Both the position numbers and the translations under genes were made by a program. A stretch of DNA of 64,000 nt from Vibrio maerlii (GTDB lineage: Bacteria; Pseudomonadota; Gammaproteobacteria; Enterobacterales; Vibrionaceae): contig NZ_QRHC01000003.1 of assembly GCF_003415655.1 (NCBI RefSeq), positions 300,336 through 364,335 of the forward strand. The letters are read 5' to 3'. The notes beneath the pieces are model-generated. The model was not told where the DNA came from. It ran no database searches and worked only from the letters and a program-made list of their open reading frames with translations. Positions within the stretch are counted from its first letter, which is position 1. Each line of letters begins with the position of its first letter. This document shows, one piece after another, positions 39,567 to 47,905 of the stretch.

Positions 39567-40676
39567 TTAGAACGTCCACTCAGTACCTACGCGTACCATT
39601 AGGTCGTTATCATAAACAGAATCATCTTGTTGAGTCAGACGAAGGAAGGTGTAAACAGAGTTGAATGAATAGCCCAGCTCACCGCTAATAGACGTTGAGT
39701 CTAAATCTGAATTGCTTGAACCATCTTCTTTGCCGCTTTGGTCTGCATAACCTACACGGATGTTAGCATTGCCAAAGAAGTAGTTGGCTTGTACTGAGTA
39801 CGCATCGATTTCACGCTCTGTGTAACCGTAACCGCCACCACCATTGGTTGAGTCATAAGAACCTGTTTTATAAGCACCGAGGATATTGAAGTTATCGATA
39901 GGGCGAAGCTCAAAACCAACAAAGTATGAATCAGTGTCACCGATTGATGCTGCGACTGCAGGATTCCAATCTGGGCTATCAGGAGTAGCATTGTTTGTGT
40001 CCCAATGGCCCTCTTCACCGCCCTCAAAGGTGGTTCCTTTCGCATTTTCAAATGCCGCATGCAGCGTTAGCATTTCAATAGGAGTTACCGATACCGAACC
40101 ACCGAAGAAGTATGAATCTTCATGGTTTTCACTGCCATTACCCGCAGCTAAACTGAACTTGACCATATCTGCAAACATTGGTGAATCGTAACGACCCATT
40201 TGGCTCTTGCGGTCAAAGTGGTAACGCTCACCACTGCGCCATGCACGGTCAAAAGTACGACCTAGGTTAGAAGCTGAGTAGGGCCAGTCAACAAGTTCAT
40301 ATAATGGTGTCAACATACGACCAAAGCGGACCTGACCCCAATCATCACCACGCAATCCGACGAAGGTATCACGGTTACCTAAGTCTGCACCGTAGTCCAG
40401 TACCCAACCCGATTCCACTTGAGCGAAAGCAGTCACGCTATCTGTCATTTTTTTTGCCGCACGGAAGCCAACTCGTGTTTCATTCTCAAGCGCCCAACCC
40501 GCATCAGGGCCTGCATCATTGGATGCTCCGTAATCAACCGCAGAAATAGACACAACGCCGTAGACTTCAACGTTTGCATCATTTGGATCACCAAGCATGT
40601 AAGCATTTGCTGTCCCCGCAATCATTGTTGTTGCAGCAATTGCAGCCCCTAACAATGTCTTCTTGAATGTAGCCAT
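39567..40676 (-). CDS. General outer-membrane porin (Gram-negative porin family)
   Basis: A 369-residue protein with a signal peptide cleaved after AGTANA, amphipathic beta strands throughout (VEVYGVVSISAVDYG at the mature start), a constriction-loop region (FVGLRGDDWGQVRFGRMLTPL) and a C-terminal Phe (VGTEWTF) recognised by BamA. It forms a trimeric diffusion channel. It cannot be assigned to OmpU, OmpT or another named vibrio porin from sequence reading alone. A long AT-rich upstream region suggests complex regulation. Confidence 0.88.
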   Translation of the reverse strand: MATFKKTLLGAAIAATTMIAGTANAYMLGDPNDANVEVYGVVSISAVDYGASNDAGPDAGWALENETRVGFRAAKKMTDSVTAFAQVESGWVLDYGADLGNRDTFVGLRGDDWGQVRFGRMLTPLYELVDWPYSASNLGRTFDRAWRSGERYHFDRKSQMGRYDSPMFADMVKFSLAAGNGSENHEDSYFFGGSVSVTPIEMLTLHAAFENAKGTTFEGGEEGHWDTNNATPDSPDWNPAVAASIGDTDSYFVGFELRPIDNFNILGAYKTGSYDSTNGGGGYGYTEREIDAYSVQANYFFGNANIRVGYADQSGKEDGSSNSDLDSTSISGELGYSFNSVYTFLRLTQQDDSVYDNDLMVRVGTEWTF

Positions 40677-41039
40677 AAGATTAACCCCTATTGTTTATGT
40701 TTTATTTTTTGTTCCTCTAGCCTCAGTAAGCTTCTGATTCTTCAGGGAACAATTTTTGATGGGTCAATCTTTGCAAACTTTTTTTGCGTTAAAAATCGAG
40801 TTAAAAATAAATTCGACACACTTCAAATCACAGAAATCAACATGCGAACAAAGTCATTTAAAAACAAAAACTTAACCAGAAAACAAAAAAGTTAAAAACG
40901 TCAATTTGAGGTTTTAATGAGGATAATCTCGTTAAACTTCATGAAATCTGTTAACCAAATCTCGAATGTTTTTGAAAAAATTACGGAACTTTATATTTAC
41001 CGTGAATAAAGATTGAGGTCTGTCGCAATAATTTTCGTC
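40677..41039. other. AT-rich regulatory gap between porin and copA
   Basis: No gene is visible. On the porin side an mRNA leader contains GTTCC...GGAAC arms around 40690-40755. The middle is strongly AT-rich, with repeated TTAAC/GTTAA motifs (such as CTGTTAACC near 40950). Specific regulator sites cannot be assigned with confidence. Confidence 0.4.
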
Positions 41040-41065
41040 AATTTCAAAGCGAAAAAATTGAAATT
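41040..41065. promoter_or_regulatory. Perfect 8-bp inverted repeat upstream of copA
   Basis: AATTTCAA, 10 bases, TTGAAATT. It ends 25 bases before the copA -35. It could be an operator or a small hairpin. The regulator is unknown. Confidence 0.4.
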
Positions 41066-41090
41066 AACGTTTGTGCTAGCGTTTTGTTTA

Positions 41091-41121
41091 TTGACCTTCC
41101 CCTTAAGGCAAGGTTTAAACT
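41091..41121 (+). promoter_or_regulatory. CueR-type copper-responsive promoter
   Basis: TTGACC -35 and TAAACT -10 separated by a stretched 19-base spacer that holds the dyad ACCTTCC-CCTTAAG-GCAAGGT. This is the architecture of MerR-family CueR promoters and closely parallels E. coli copA. Confidence 0.9.
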
Positions 41122-41160
41122 CTCCTTAAATCGCATCAAAGCGTTAACCAAGGGGAAATC

Positions 41161-43899
41161 ATGACTCAATTTGCTATTTCGCTATCCGGACTCAATTGCA
41201 TGGGCTGTGCGCGTAAGGTAGAGCGTGCATTGAATGAACAGCACAGCGTTGAGATCACTGAACTTTCCCCTACTCTGATTAAACTCGATACCGATGCGAC
41301 TCTAAAGCAAATCGCAGATACGGTTGCTGGCTTGGGCTATCAGGCAGGCAACCAATACCACTTTCACCTTTCAGGCTTAAATTGTGGTCGCTGTGTAAAA
41401 AAGCTGACTGAGCACCTAGACGGCCAAACTTCGGTGATTGAATTTGAGGTAACGAAAACCGAACTAACCATTCGCACTTTGCTAACAGAGCAAGAGGTAA
41501 TCGCGCTGGTTGAAGAAGTTGGTTATCAAGCGACAACTGAAGCACCTATTAAAGAAGCGGTCATCGCAGAGAAACAAGAGCCAATTCTTGAGCAAGAAAA
41601 AACGCCACCAGCGCCCTCTCACAAAGAACAAGTTGCACCAACGCCTGAATCACAAGTACAACTGCTTATCCAAGGCATGACCTGTGCGAGCTGTGTGGCC
41701 TCAGTAGAAAAAGCCCTAACCAAGGTAGAAGGCGTGGTGAAAGCGCAAGTAAACCTTGCCGAGCAAAGCGCGTTGGTTTTCACCTCTCAAGATTCATCAT
41801 TCATGTCTCAAGCCATCACTGACAGCGTGAAGCAAGCAGGCTACAACGCCGAAGTTCTGGAAGACGCATCGACACTGCAACAAAAACAAGCGGCTCAACA
41901 TGCAGAACAACAAAAGCGCTTTAAGAAAGATGCCATTGCCGGCCTCGTTGTTGGCGCACCTTTGATGCTTTGGGGCGTGCTTGGTGGAAACATGATGATT
42001 CGCCTTTCTCCTGACCAAACCATCAGCACGGATCAGGCAATCTGGGGCACGATTGGCGTACTTTGCTTCGTACTGCTTGCGACAGCAGGTAAACTCTTCT
42101 TTACTAACGCATGGCAATCCTTCAAGCATGGTCGTGCGACTATGGACAGCTTAGTGGCGCTTGGTACAGGTGCCGCTTGGTTCTACTCAATGCTTGTCGT
42201 GGCAATGCCACAATGGTTTCCTGAGCCTTCTCGCCATGTTTACTTTGAAGCGAGTGCGATGATCATTGGTTTGATTTCGCTCGGTCACTTTATTGAGGCG
42301 AAAGCCAAAGCGAACACGACTAAATCTCTACAAGCGCTGCTTAATCTGCAGCCACAAAGCGCCACGCTGATCACCGAAAGGGGCGATCAGCAGGTAAGTA
42401 TTGAAGCAATTCAATTGGGCATGAAACTTCGCATCAAGCCAGGTGAAAAGATCCCGGTCGATGGTGTCGTTGTCGATGGTGAGTCTTATATTGATGAAGC
42501 TATGCTAACCGGCGAGCCAATTCCTGTACTAAAAACAGCAACGATGAATGTGTCTGCCGGTACGCTTAACACCGATGGCGCATTGGTTATCGAAGCAACA
42601 GGCATCGGTGCCAATACCATGCTTTCACGCATCATTCGCATGGTTCGTAGTGCGCAAAGCAGCAAACCTGCAATTGCCAAACTGGCTGACCAAATCGCTT
42701 CTGTATTCGTTCCAGTGGTTGTGGGTATTGCCGCCATTGCCGCTCTGGTTTGGTTTATCTGGGGTCCAGAGCCAAAAGCAAGCTACATGCTCGTGGTAAC
42801 GACAACGGTACTTATTATTGCCTGCCCATGTGCACTTGGTCTTGCTACACCACTTTCTGTTACCGTTGGGGTCGGCAAAGCTGCTGAGCTTGGCGTATTA
42901 ATTAAAGATGCCGATGCTCTGCAAATCGCGAGTAAGGTCGATACGGTCGTATTCGATAAAACTGGTACGCTGACCCAAGGTAAGCCAAAGGTTCAAAAGG
43001 TATTTACCACAGGTATTACCCAAGACGAGCTATTGGCGCTTGCTTATGGTTTAGAAACCCAATCGGAGCACCCTCTGGCCAAAGCCATTTGTCAGTACGC
43101 CCTTGATAACAAAATTAAAGCTTTGGCTGTCAGTGACTTCCTAGCCCATCGAGGCAAAGGCGTTGTCGCATCATTTGAGGGGGAAAAAGTACAGCTTGGT
43201 TCGATCCCATACTTTGAATCTGAAGGTATTTCACTCGTTAAACTTGAGTCAGCAATTCAAGAAAGCGCGCAGCAGGCTTGGACGCCGATTGTTATCGCAC
43301 AAAACAATCAAGCACTTGGTCTGATCGCCATCTCTGATTCTATTCGTGAAGACGCAAAAGCGGCAATTTCGGCGTTAAACCGCCAAGGCATCAACACCAT
43401 TATGCTAACGGGTGACAACCCACACGTCGCTAACGCGATTGGCAAGCAACTTGGTATTAACGAGGTGATTGCTCAAGTCTTACCCGAAGAGAAAGCAAGC
43501 CATATTAAACGCTTAAAAACGCAAGGTAACACTGTGGCTATGGTGGGTGATGGCATTAATGACGCACCAGCATTAGCGACTGCCGATCTCGGCATTGCGA
43601 TGGGTGGTGGTAGTGACGTGGCGATTGAGAGTGCTCAAATGACAATTTTGAACACATCACCAATTGCAGTCGTACATGCTTTAGAACTGTCTCGTGCAAC
43701 ACTTAAGAACATGAAGCAGAATCTTTTTGGTGCATTCATCTATAACTCTCTAGGTATTCCTGTTGCGGCAGGTGTACTATTCCCGGCGTTTGGGTTCTTG
43801 CTCAGCCCTGTCGTAGCTGGTTTGGCAATGGCGCTTTCGTCGATCACCGTCGTAAGCAACGCAAACCGACTACGTTTATTTAAAGTCAGTTCAAGATAA
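41161..43899 (+). CDS. copA: Copper-exporting P1B-type ATPase
   Basis: A 912-residue Cu(I) pump. Three N-terminal heavy-metal-associated domains carry CxxC at residues 14-17, 75-78 and 175-178 (the last in GMTCASC). Downstream are the transmembrane CPC motif at 555-557, the phosphorylated Asp599 in DKTGTLT, SEHPLA for nucleotide binding and the GDGINDAPAL hinge. Most bacterial CopA proteins have one or two HMA domains, so three is high, though seen in vibrios. It exports Cu(I) from cytoplasm to periplasm. AAGGGG lies 6 bases before the ATG, and a CueR promoter lies 40 bases upstream. Confidence 0.97.
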   Translation: MTQFAISLSGLNCMGCARKVERALNEQHSVEITELSPTLIKLDTDATLKQIADTVAGLGYQAGNQYHFHLSGLNCGRCVKKLTEHLDGQTSVIEFEVTKTELTIRTLLTEQEVIALVEEVGYQATTEAPIKEAVIAEKQEPILEQEKTPPAPSHKEQVAPTPESQVQLLIQGMTCASCVASVEKALTKVEGVVKAQVNLAEQSALVFTSQDSSFMSQAITDSVKQAGYNAEVLEDASTLQQKQAAQHAEQQKRFKKDAIAGLVVGAPLMLWGVLGGNMMIRLSPDQTISTDQAIWGTIGVLCFVLLATAGKLFFTNAWQSFKHGRATMDSLVALGTGAAWFYSMLVVAMPQWFPEPSRHVYFEASAMIIGLISLGHFIEAKAKANTTKSLQALLNLQPQSATLITERGDQQVSIEAIQLGMKLRIKPGEKIPVDGVVVDGESYIDEAMLTGEPIPVLKTATMNVSAGTLNTDGALVIEATGIGANTMLSRIIRMVRSAQSSKPAIAKLADQIASVFVPVVVGIAAIAALVWFIWGPEPKASYMLVVTTTVLIIACPCALGLATPLSVTVGVGKAAELGVLIKDADALQIASKVDTVVFDKTGTLTQGKPKVQKVFTTGITQDELLALAYGLETQSEHPLAKAICQYALDNKIKALAVSDFLAHRGKGVVASFEGEKVQLGSIPYFESEGISLVKLESAIQESAQQAWTPIVIAQNNQALGLIAISDSIREDAKAAISALNRQGINTIMLTGDNPHVANAIGKQLGINEVIAQVLPEEKASHIKRLKTQGNTVAMVGDGINDAPALATADLGIAMGGGSDVAIESAQMTILNTSPIAVVHALELSRATLKNMKQNLFGAFIYNSLGIPVAAGVLFPAFGFLLSPVVAGLAMALSSITVVSNANRLRLFKVSSR

Positions 43900-43914
43900 C
43901 TGTTTGAGGTCATT

Positions 43915-44361
43915 ATGTTAAAACTGAAACACATCGCTTATTCAATGCTTATGCTGACGTCAGCAAATGCGCTAGCGGCAGACGTGCTCAACCATAAGTC
44001 TCCGTACTGCGGTTGTTGTACTGAGTGGACTAAGCATATGCAAGATGCTGGTTTTGATGTCAAAGAGCAGCTACATGAGGATATGAATCCAATTAAGAAA
44101 AAGCTTGGCGTAACACCAGAACTAGCATCATGTCATACCGCAGAAATCGATGGCTATGTCTTTGAAGGACACATTCCAGCGGACGACATCAAAGCATTTC
44201 TAGCAAACCCACCGAAAAATGCGGTTGGCCTTGCTGTTCCTGGTATGCCTATGGGCTCCCCTGGCATGGAGTACGGCGATAAGAAAGATGAATACTATGT
44301 GTACGCTTTCAATGAAAAAGGTCAGGTCTTCAAATATCGTCACTATGAAGGCAATAAATAA
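43915..44361 (+). CDS. DUF411 copper-resistance-associated periplasmic protein
   Basis: A 148-residue protein with a signal peptide ending ANALA. The mature protein begins with HKSPYCGCCTEW, the DUF411 CGCC metal-binding motif, followed by ASCHTAEIDGYVFEGHIP and the Met-rich VPGMPMGSPGME, both usual for the family. DUF411 proteins sit next to copper genes. A periplasmic Cu-binding or transfer role is plausible but unproven here. It is 15 bases after copA, so co-transcribed and CueR-controlled. Confidence 0.9.
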   Translation: MLKLKHIAYSMLMLTSANALAADVLNHKSPYCGCCTEWTKHMQDAGFDVKEQLHEDMNPIKKKLGVTPELASCHTAEIDGYVFEGHIPADDIKAFLANPPKNAVGLAVPGMPMGSPGMEYGDKKDEYYVYAFNEKGQVFKYRHYEGNK

Positions 44362-44382
44362 TCATAGACTAGGCTAACGTCA

Positions 44383-44413
44383 AAAAGAGCTTAGCATTAC
44401 GCTAAGCTCTTTT
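44383..44413. terminator. Bidirectional terminator after the copA operon
   Basis: 13-bp perfect stem AAAAGAGCTTAGC / GCTAAGCTCTTTT with a 5-base loop between convergent genes. Confidence 0.9.
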
Positions 44414-44444
44414 CGTTTCCGCAGTATGTTAACCCTGCTAGGAA

Positions 44445-45140
44445 TTAGAACCCGTAAGACGCACCAAATACAAATGCGTTGTTTGTGTTATCGCCTTGGT
44501 TACGGTACTCAAAATAAGGCTGTACGCCGTTGCGAGTCCACGTAGCGCGAAGCTCGTGGTCCATCACTTCAGCATCAATCATGTAAACGTTGTTGTAGCT
44601 TAGTGCTAAGTCTTCATTTACGGAGTAAGCAATGCGGTTGTCCATGCGGTAGTCAATATCAGCATCGGCGTCTGTCGCATCGATGTGAGCACGAGTACGG
44701 TTACTAATAGAGATACCATTGTCAAAGTTATAACCAATCTTTACCAAGGGACGATATTGAATACTTTCGCCTTCGATGATGACGTGCTGATAACCAGCTG
44801 CAACCCATAGGTTGTCTGTAAGATTGAAAGATTGTTCGCCACCAATAGTTACAGCGGCAGAAGCAGAAGAGCCTCCAGAGGTACTATTACCATCGACATC
44901 TACTTCACGCTCTTCAGCTAACTCACCTAACTGAATGCCGTCAAACTCAGTGTAAACCGTAAAACCACCAAACTGGTTATCAAATGTATGGCCAGCTTCG
45001 AGTGTTGATGTAACATCTGAACCGTGCATTTTGTCACTATCAGAATGGAACTGAAGATTACCTGTAACGTAAGAAGAACCAGCAAATGCGCTTGATGCGA
45101 ACGCGAAAGAAAGCGCACTTAGAGCGATAATTTTTTTCAT
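44445..45140 (-). CDS. KdgM-like monomeric outer-membrane porin
   Basis: A 231-residue protein with a signal peptide (MKKIIALSALSFAFASSAFA). The rest is a run of short amphipathic strands of a 12-strand-type barrel ending EYRNQGDNTNNAFVFGASYGF (split: EYRNQGDN, then GASYGF), with a C-terminal Phe. Size and C-terminal pattern resemble the KdgM/NanC oligosaccharide porin family. Substrate unknown. The frame extends 30 codons upstream, but AAAGG precedes the ATG at 45140 and the signal peptide starts there. The long leader (45141-45240) includes an AAGCT-CAGC-AGCTT hairpin. Confidence 0.65.
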   Translation of the reverse strand: MKKIIALSALSFAFASSAFAGSSYVTGNLQFHSDSDKMHGSDVTSTLEAGHTFDNQFGGFTVYTEFDGIQLGELAEEREVDVDGNSTSGGSSASAAVTIGGEQSFNLTDNLWVAAGYQHVIIEGESIQYRPLVKIGYNFDNGISISNRTRAHIDATDADADIDYRMDNRIAYSVNEDLALSYNNVYMIDAEVMDHELRATWTRNGVQPYFEYRNQGDNTNNAFVFGASYGF

Positions 45141-45318
45141 AATTTGTACCTTTATCATTTTTCGATGCAGCTTGTAATGGTTCCATGTTGAAAGCTGCTG
45201 AGCTTGCCTCCGTGGCATGGGAGTCATCATGGCTCAATTAATTTACGACACAAATTAATTCAAAAAAAGCGTGACCTAGTCGACAGTAAAAAGTTCTAAA
45301 ACCAACAAATTCATGCAG

Positions 45319-45387
45319 TTATAAAAACATAAAGACCAAAACGAGGAAGACAAACAGCGCCAAGATTACCAAAACAGTGATTTTCAT
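45319..45387 (-). CDS. Possible 22-residue hydrophobic microprotein
   Basis: ATG at 45387 opens 22 codons ending TAA. The product begins MKIT and continues with a solid run of V, L, I, F, A and M, which would form a single membrane span. No convincing ribosome-binding site lies upstream, which lowers confidence. It lies in the 419-base gap between the KdgM-like gene and the TraB-family gene, and the rest of that gap shows no other gene. Confidence 0.3.
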   Translation of the reverse strand: MKITVLVILALFVFLVLVFMFL

Positions 45388-45559
45388 CCGCAGAAGGCTA
45401 CTTATTCCACACATATTTAGGTCTATTTAGACCCGACTTTTTTATCAAAGAAAAATATGCGATCTAGTTAACATTTATCTAGCGGTGAAAAACAGCAATA
45501 ACTATTGCTTATGTAAATCATCTACACTGCACAATAAGCTCATTATTGAAGTGACTAAT

Positions 45560-46417
45560 ATGCGATTTTTATTCCTAGCACTCTTCCTCTTATCTCAATC
45601 AGCATTCTCTGAACCACTCACTTGGGTTGCATCCAAAGGAAACCTCAGTTTGACTATGATGGGATCTATTCATGTGGGCACGAAAGCACTCTACCCACTT
45701 CCGCAACAAGTGATAACGCGATTAGAAGCGAGCGATAGTTTAATACTAGAGATCGATATTGAAGACTCTGCTAATGTCACGCTGCCACAATCTCGTTTAT
45801 CGTCAAAGCAAGTGCTCGACTCAAAACAGATCGAAGATTTGAACAACATAGCCAAAGAGCTTGGCTTACCCATCGAGGCACTCCTAAATTCCGCACCTTG
45901 GCAAACCGCGTTAACGTTACAACTCATGCAGCTTAATAAGCTCGGCTATGATAGCCAGCTTGGTATCGATACTTACTTCCATACATTGGCTAAGCAACAA
46001 CAAATACATGTTGAGCCACTAGAGACCGCACAATTTCAAATGGACTTGCTTTCTTCACTGCCTAACGATGGGCAAGAGCTATTGGAGAGCGCGATTAATG
46101 AGTGGAGTACTAGCAAACAAATTATGAATTGTTTACTGGAAAGCTGGCAAAGCGGTGATACAAATAAGCTCACTGAGTTTTCTCAAGTCAGCGATATGAG
46201 CACAACTATGCACGATCGCTTCATTCGTTTACGTAATCAAAACTGGGCTAATCAGCTTGATAAAATGGCTCAAGAGCCTGAAGTGCAACGAAAGTTTATG
46301 GTTGTCGGCACTCTACATTTGGTTGGAAAAGATAATGTCATCGATATGCTTAAACAAAGAGGGTTTAAAGTAAGCCAGGTATCCACGAGTCGAAGAGCGA
46401 CATGCTCGTTTGATTAA
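45560..46417 (+). CDS. TraB/GumN family protein
   Basis: A 285-residue protein with a signal peptide (MRFLFLALFLLSQSAFS). Family landmarks: LTMMGSIHVGTKALYPLP, a Glu-rich SLILEIDIED, DTYFHTLAKQQ, LETAQFQMDLL, and the closing MVVGTLHLVGKDNVIDMLKQ. The two GxxH motifs are proposed metal ligands in the Tiki/TraB superfamily, which includes metalloproteases. Its role in bacteria is poorly known. The ATG at 45560 is chosen because it begins the signal peptide. An upstream extension of 25 codons looks non-coding. Confidence 0.85.
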   Translation: MRFLFLALFLLSQSAFSEPLTWVASKGNLSLTMMGSIHVGTKALYPLPQQVITRLEASDSLILEIDIEDSANVTLPQSRLSSKQVLDSKQIEDLNNIAKELGLPIEALLNSAPWQTALTLQLMQLNKLGYDSQLGIDTYFHTLAKQQQIHVEPLETAQFQMDLLSSLPNDGQELLESAINEWSTSKQIMNCLLESWQSGDTNKLTEFSQVSDMSTTMHDRFIRLRNQNWANQLDKMAQEPEVQRKFMVVGTLHLVGKDNVIDMLKQRGFKVSQVSTSRRATCSFD

Positions 46418-46427
46418 GGTCGGTTCG

Positions 46428-47278
46428 AATCAATTTTCCTGAAGCTAGAAACGGCGAAAGCCTGCTCAAACGAACGGGCTTCCTAAATAGTGGTCAGTGA
46501 AGAGCCATTCCTTGAACATCAGGCGAACCCCACCTTGGTTCGAATTAATACTTCTGACCTTTGAAATTTCTGCCCTTAGAAACGGCGAAAGCCCGTTCAA
46601 ACGAACAGGCTTTCTAAATAGTGGTCGGTGAAGAGCAATTCCTTGAACATCAGGCGAACCCCACTTGGGTTCGAATTAGCACTTCTGACCTTTGAAATTT
46701 CGGCCCTTAGAAACGGCAAAAGCCCGTTCAAACGAACGGGCTTCCTAAATAGTGGTCAGTGAAGAGCCATTCCTTGAACATCAGGCGAACCCCACTTTGG
46801 TTCGAATCCATACTTCTGACCTTTGAAGTTTCTGCCCTCTGAAAACGACGAAAGCCTGCTTAAAAAAGCAGGCTTTCTAAATAATGGTCGGTGAAGAGCC
46901 ATTCTTTGAACATCAGGCGAACCCCACTTGGGTTCGAATTAATACTTCTTACCTTTGAAATTCCTGCCCTTAGAAACGGAAAAAGCCCGTTCAAACGAAC
47001 GGGCTTCCTAAATAGTGGTCAGTAAAGAGCCATTCCTTGAACATCAGGCGAACCCCACTTTGGTTCGAATCCATACTTCTGACCTTTGAAGTTTCTGCCC
47101 TCTGAAAACGACGAAAGCCTGCTTAAAAAAGCAGGCTTTCTAAATAGTGGTCGGTGAAGAGCCATTCTTTGAACATCAGGCGAACCCCACTTGGGTTCGA
47201 ATTAATACTTCTTACCTTTGAAATTCCTGCCCTTAGAAACGGCAAAAGCCCGTTCAAACGAACGGGCTTTCTAAATAG
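46428..47278 (-). repeat. Tandem array of tRNA-Pro 3'-end plus hairpin units (about 131 bp, six copies plus partial)
   Basis: Immediately downstream of tRNA-Pro, six contiguous units of 131-132 bp repeat. On the plus strand the tRNA 3'-end sequence TGGTCGGTGAAGAG (some copies with one or two changes) recurs at 46491, 46622, 46753, 46885, 47016 and 47148, and the true tRNA end is at 47279. Seven hairpins lie at about 46455, 46586, 46717, 46849, 46980, 47112 and 47243, mostly GCCCGTTC-AAAC-GAACGGGC or GCCTGCTT-AAAA-AAGCAGGC. Each unit also has a CGAACC...GGTTCG hairpin resembling a T-arm. No ORF. It is probably transcribed as the tRNA-Pro trailer. Confidence 0.93.
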
Positions 47279-47355
<77 letters not shown>

Positions 47356-47392
47356 AGATGCTCAATCGACGTTAGCGTCGAGAACGAGGCGT

Positions 47393-47420
47393 ATAATACG
47401 GATTATTTATTCGCGTGCAA
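47393..47420 (-). promoter_or_regulatory. tRNA-Pro promoter
   Basis: On the minus strand TTGCAC (47415-47420), a 16-base spacer, TATTAT (47393-47398), followed by ACGCCTCG. It is about 38 bases upstream of the tRNA 5' end. Confidence 0.75.
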
Positions 47421-47613
47421 GTGCTTTTCGAAAAAAGATTTAAAACTTTGTTTCAACTGCTTATAAATATAGCAGCACGTACTAATTGTGACCAACAACA
47501 CGCTAACAAGAACAAACCAACAACCTTTTAATTACAATTGATCCAGATCATCACTACAAGATTATTTCATCATTAAATTGAATCTGTCTTCGTTACTTTC
47601 TATAGGGGGTATT

Positions 47614-47754
47614 ATGGATTTTTGGCTAGATTTACTATTTGGTAATGCCGTCGGATTATCTTCTATGATTGTCATCCTTGGAGCGTTTAGCTTAATGCTC
47701 TTCTATGGTGGCTTTATCCTATACAAAGTAATGAGCGACAAATCTCCTCACTAG
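47614..47754 (+). CDS. DUF3149 family membrane microprotein
   Basis: A 46-residue protein, MDFWLDLLFGNAVGLSSMIV and so on, ending in KVMSDKSPH. It has one central transmembrane segment (about residues 17-40) and a short charged tail. The AGGGGG ribosome site 5 bases upstream is strong, and the sequence fits the DUF3149 family of vibrios. Function unknown. It has its own terminator and lies in the 550-base gap between tRNA-Pro and smrA. Confidence 0.85.
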   Translation: MDFWLDLLFGNAVGLSSMIVILGAFSLMLFYGGFILYKVMSDKSPH

Positions 47755-47794
47755 CTTGCTGACGCATAGCGCATTGCGCAAATCGATATACGGC

Positions 47795-47830
47795 ACCGGA
47801 GTCTGTTATTACTTTCTCCGGTTTTCTTTT
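47795..47830 (+). terminator. Terminator of the DUF3149 gene
   Basis: 7-bp stem ACCGGAG / CTCCGGT around a 14-base loop, followed by TTTCTTTT. Confidence 0.65.
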
Positions 47831-47905
47831 ATCTTTAATTCTTGATCACACTCATGAGATTAGATTGGTATAATTGAGGCATGTACCACCCTTCTTAATA
47901 CAATC

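Noticed and set aside
40677..41160. Small RNA gene in the porin-copA gap
   Set aside because: No terminator hairpin or promoter pair other than the CueR promoter and the porin leader could be supported.
45141..45230. 30-codon N-terminal extension of the KdgM-like porin
   Set aside because: It would place the signal peptide internally; a ribosome site precedes the downstream ATG.
46428..47278. Repeat array as a CRISPR locus
   Set aside because: Units are about 131 bp, contiguous, homologous throughout, with no unique spacers and no cas genes.
46428..47278. Repeat array as integron attC/VCR sites
   Set aside because: VCRs are of similar length, but they flank gene cassettes; here there are no cassettes and no integrase, and the units derive from the adjacent tRNA 3' end.
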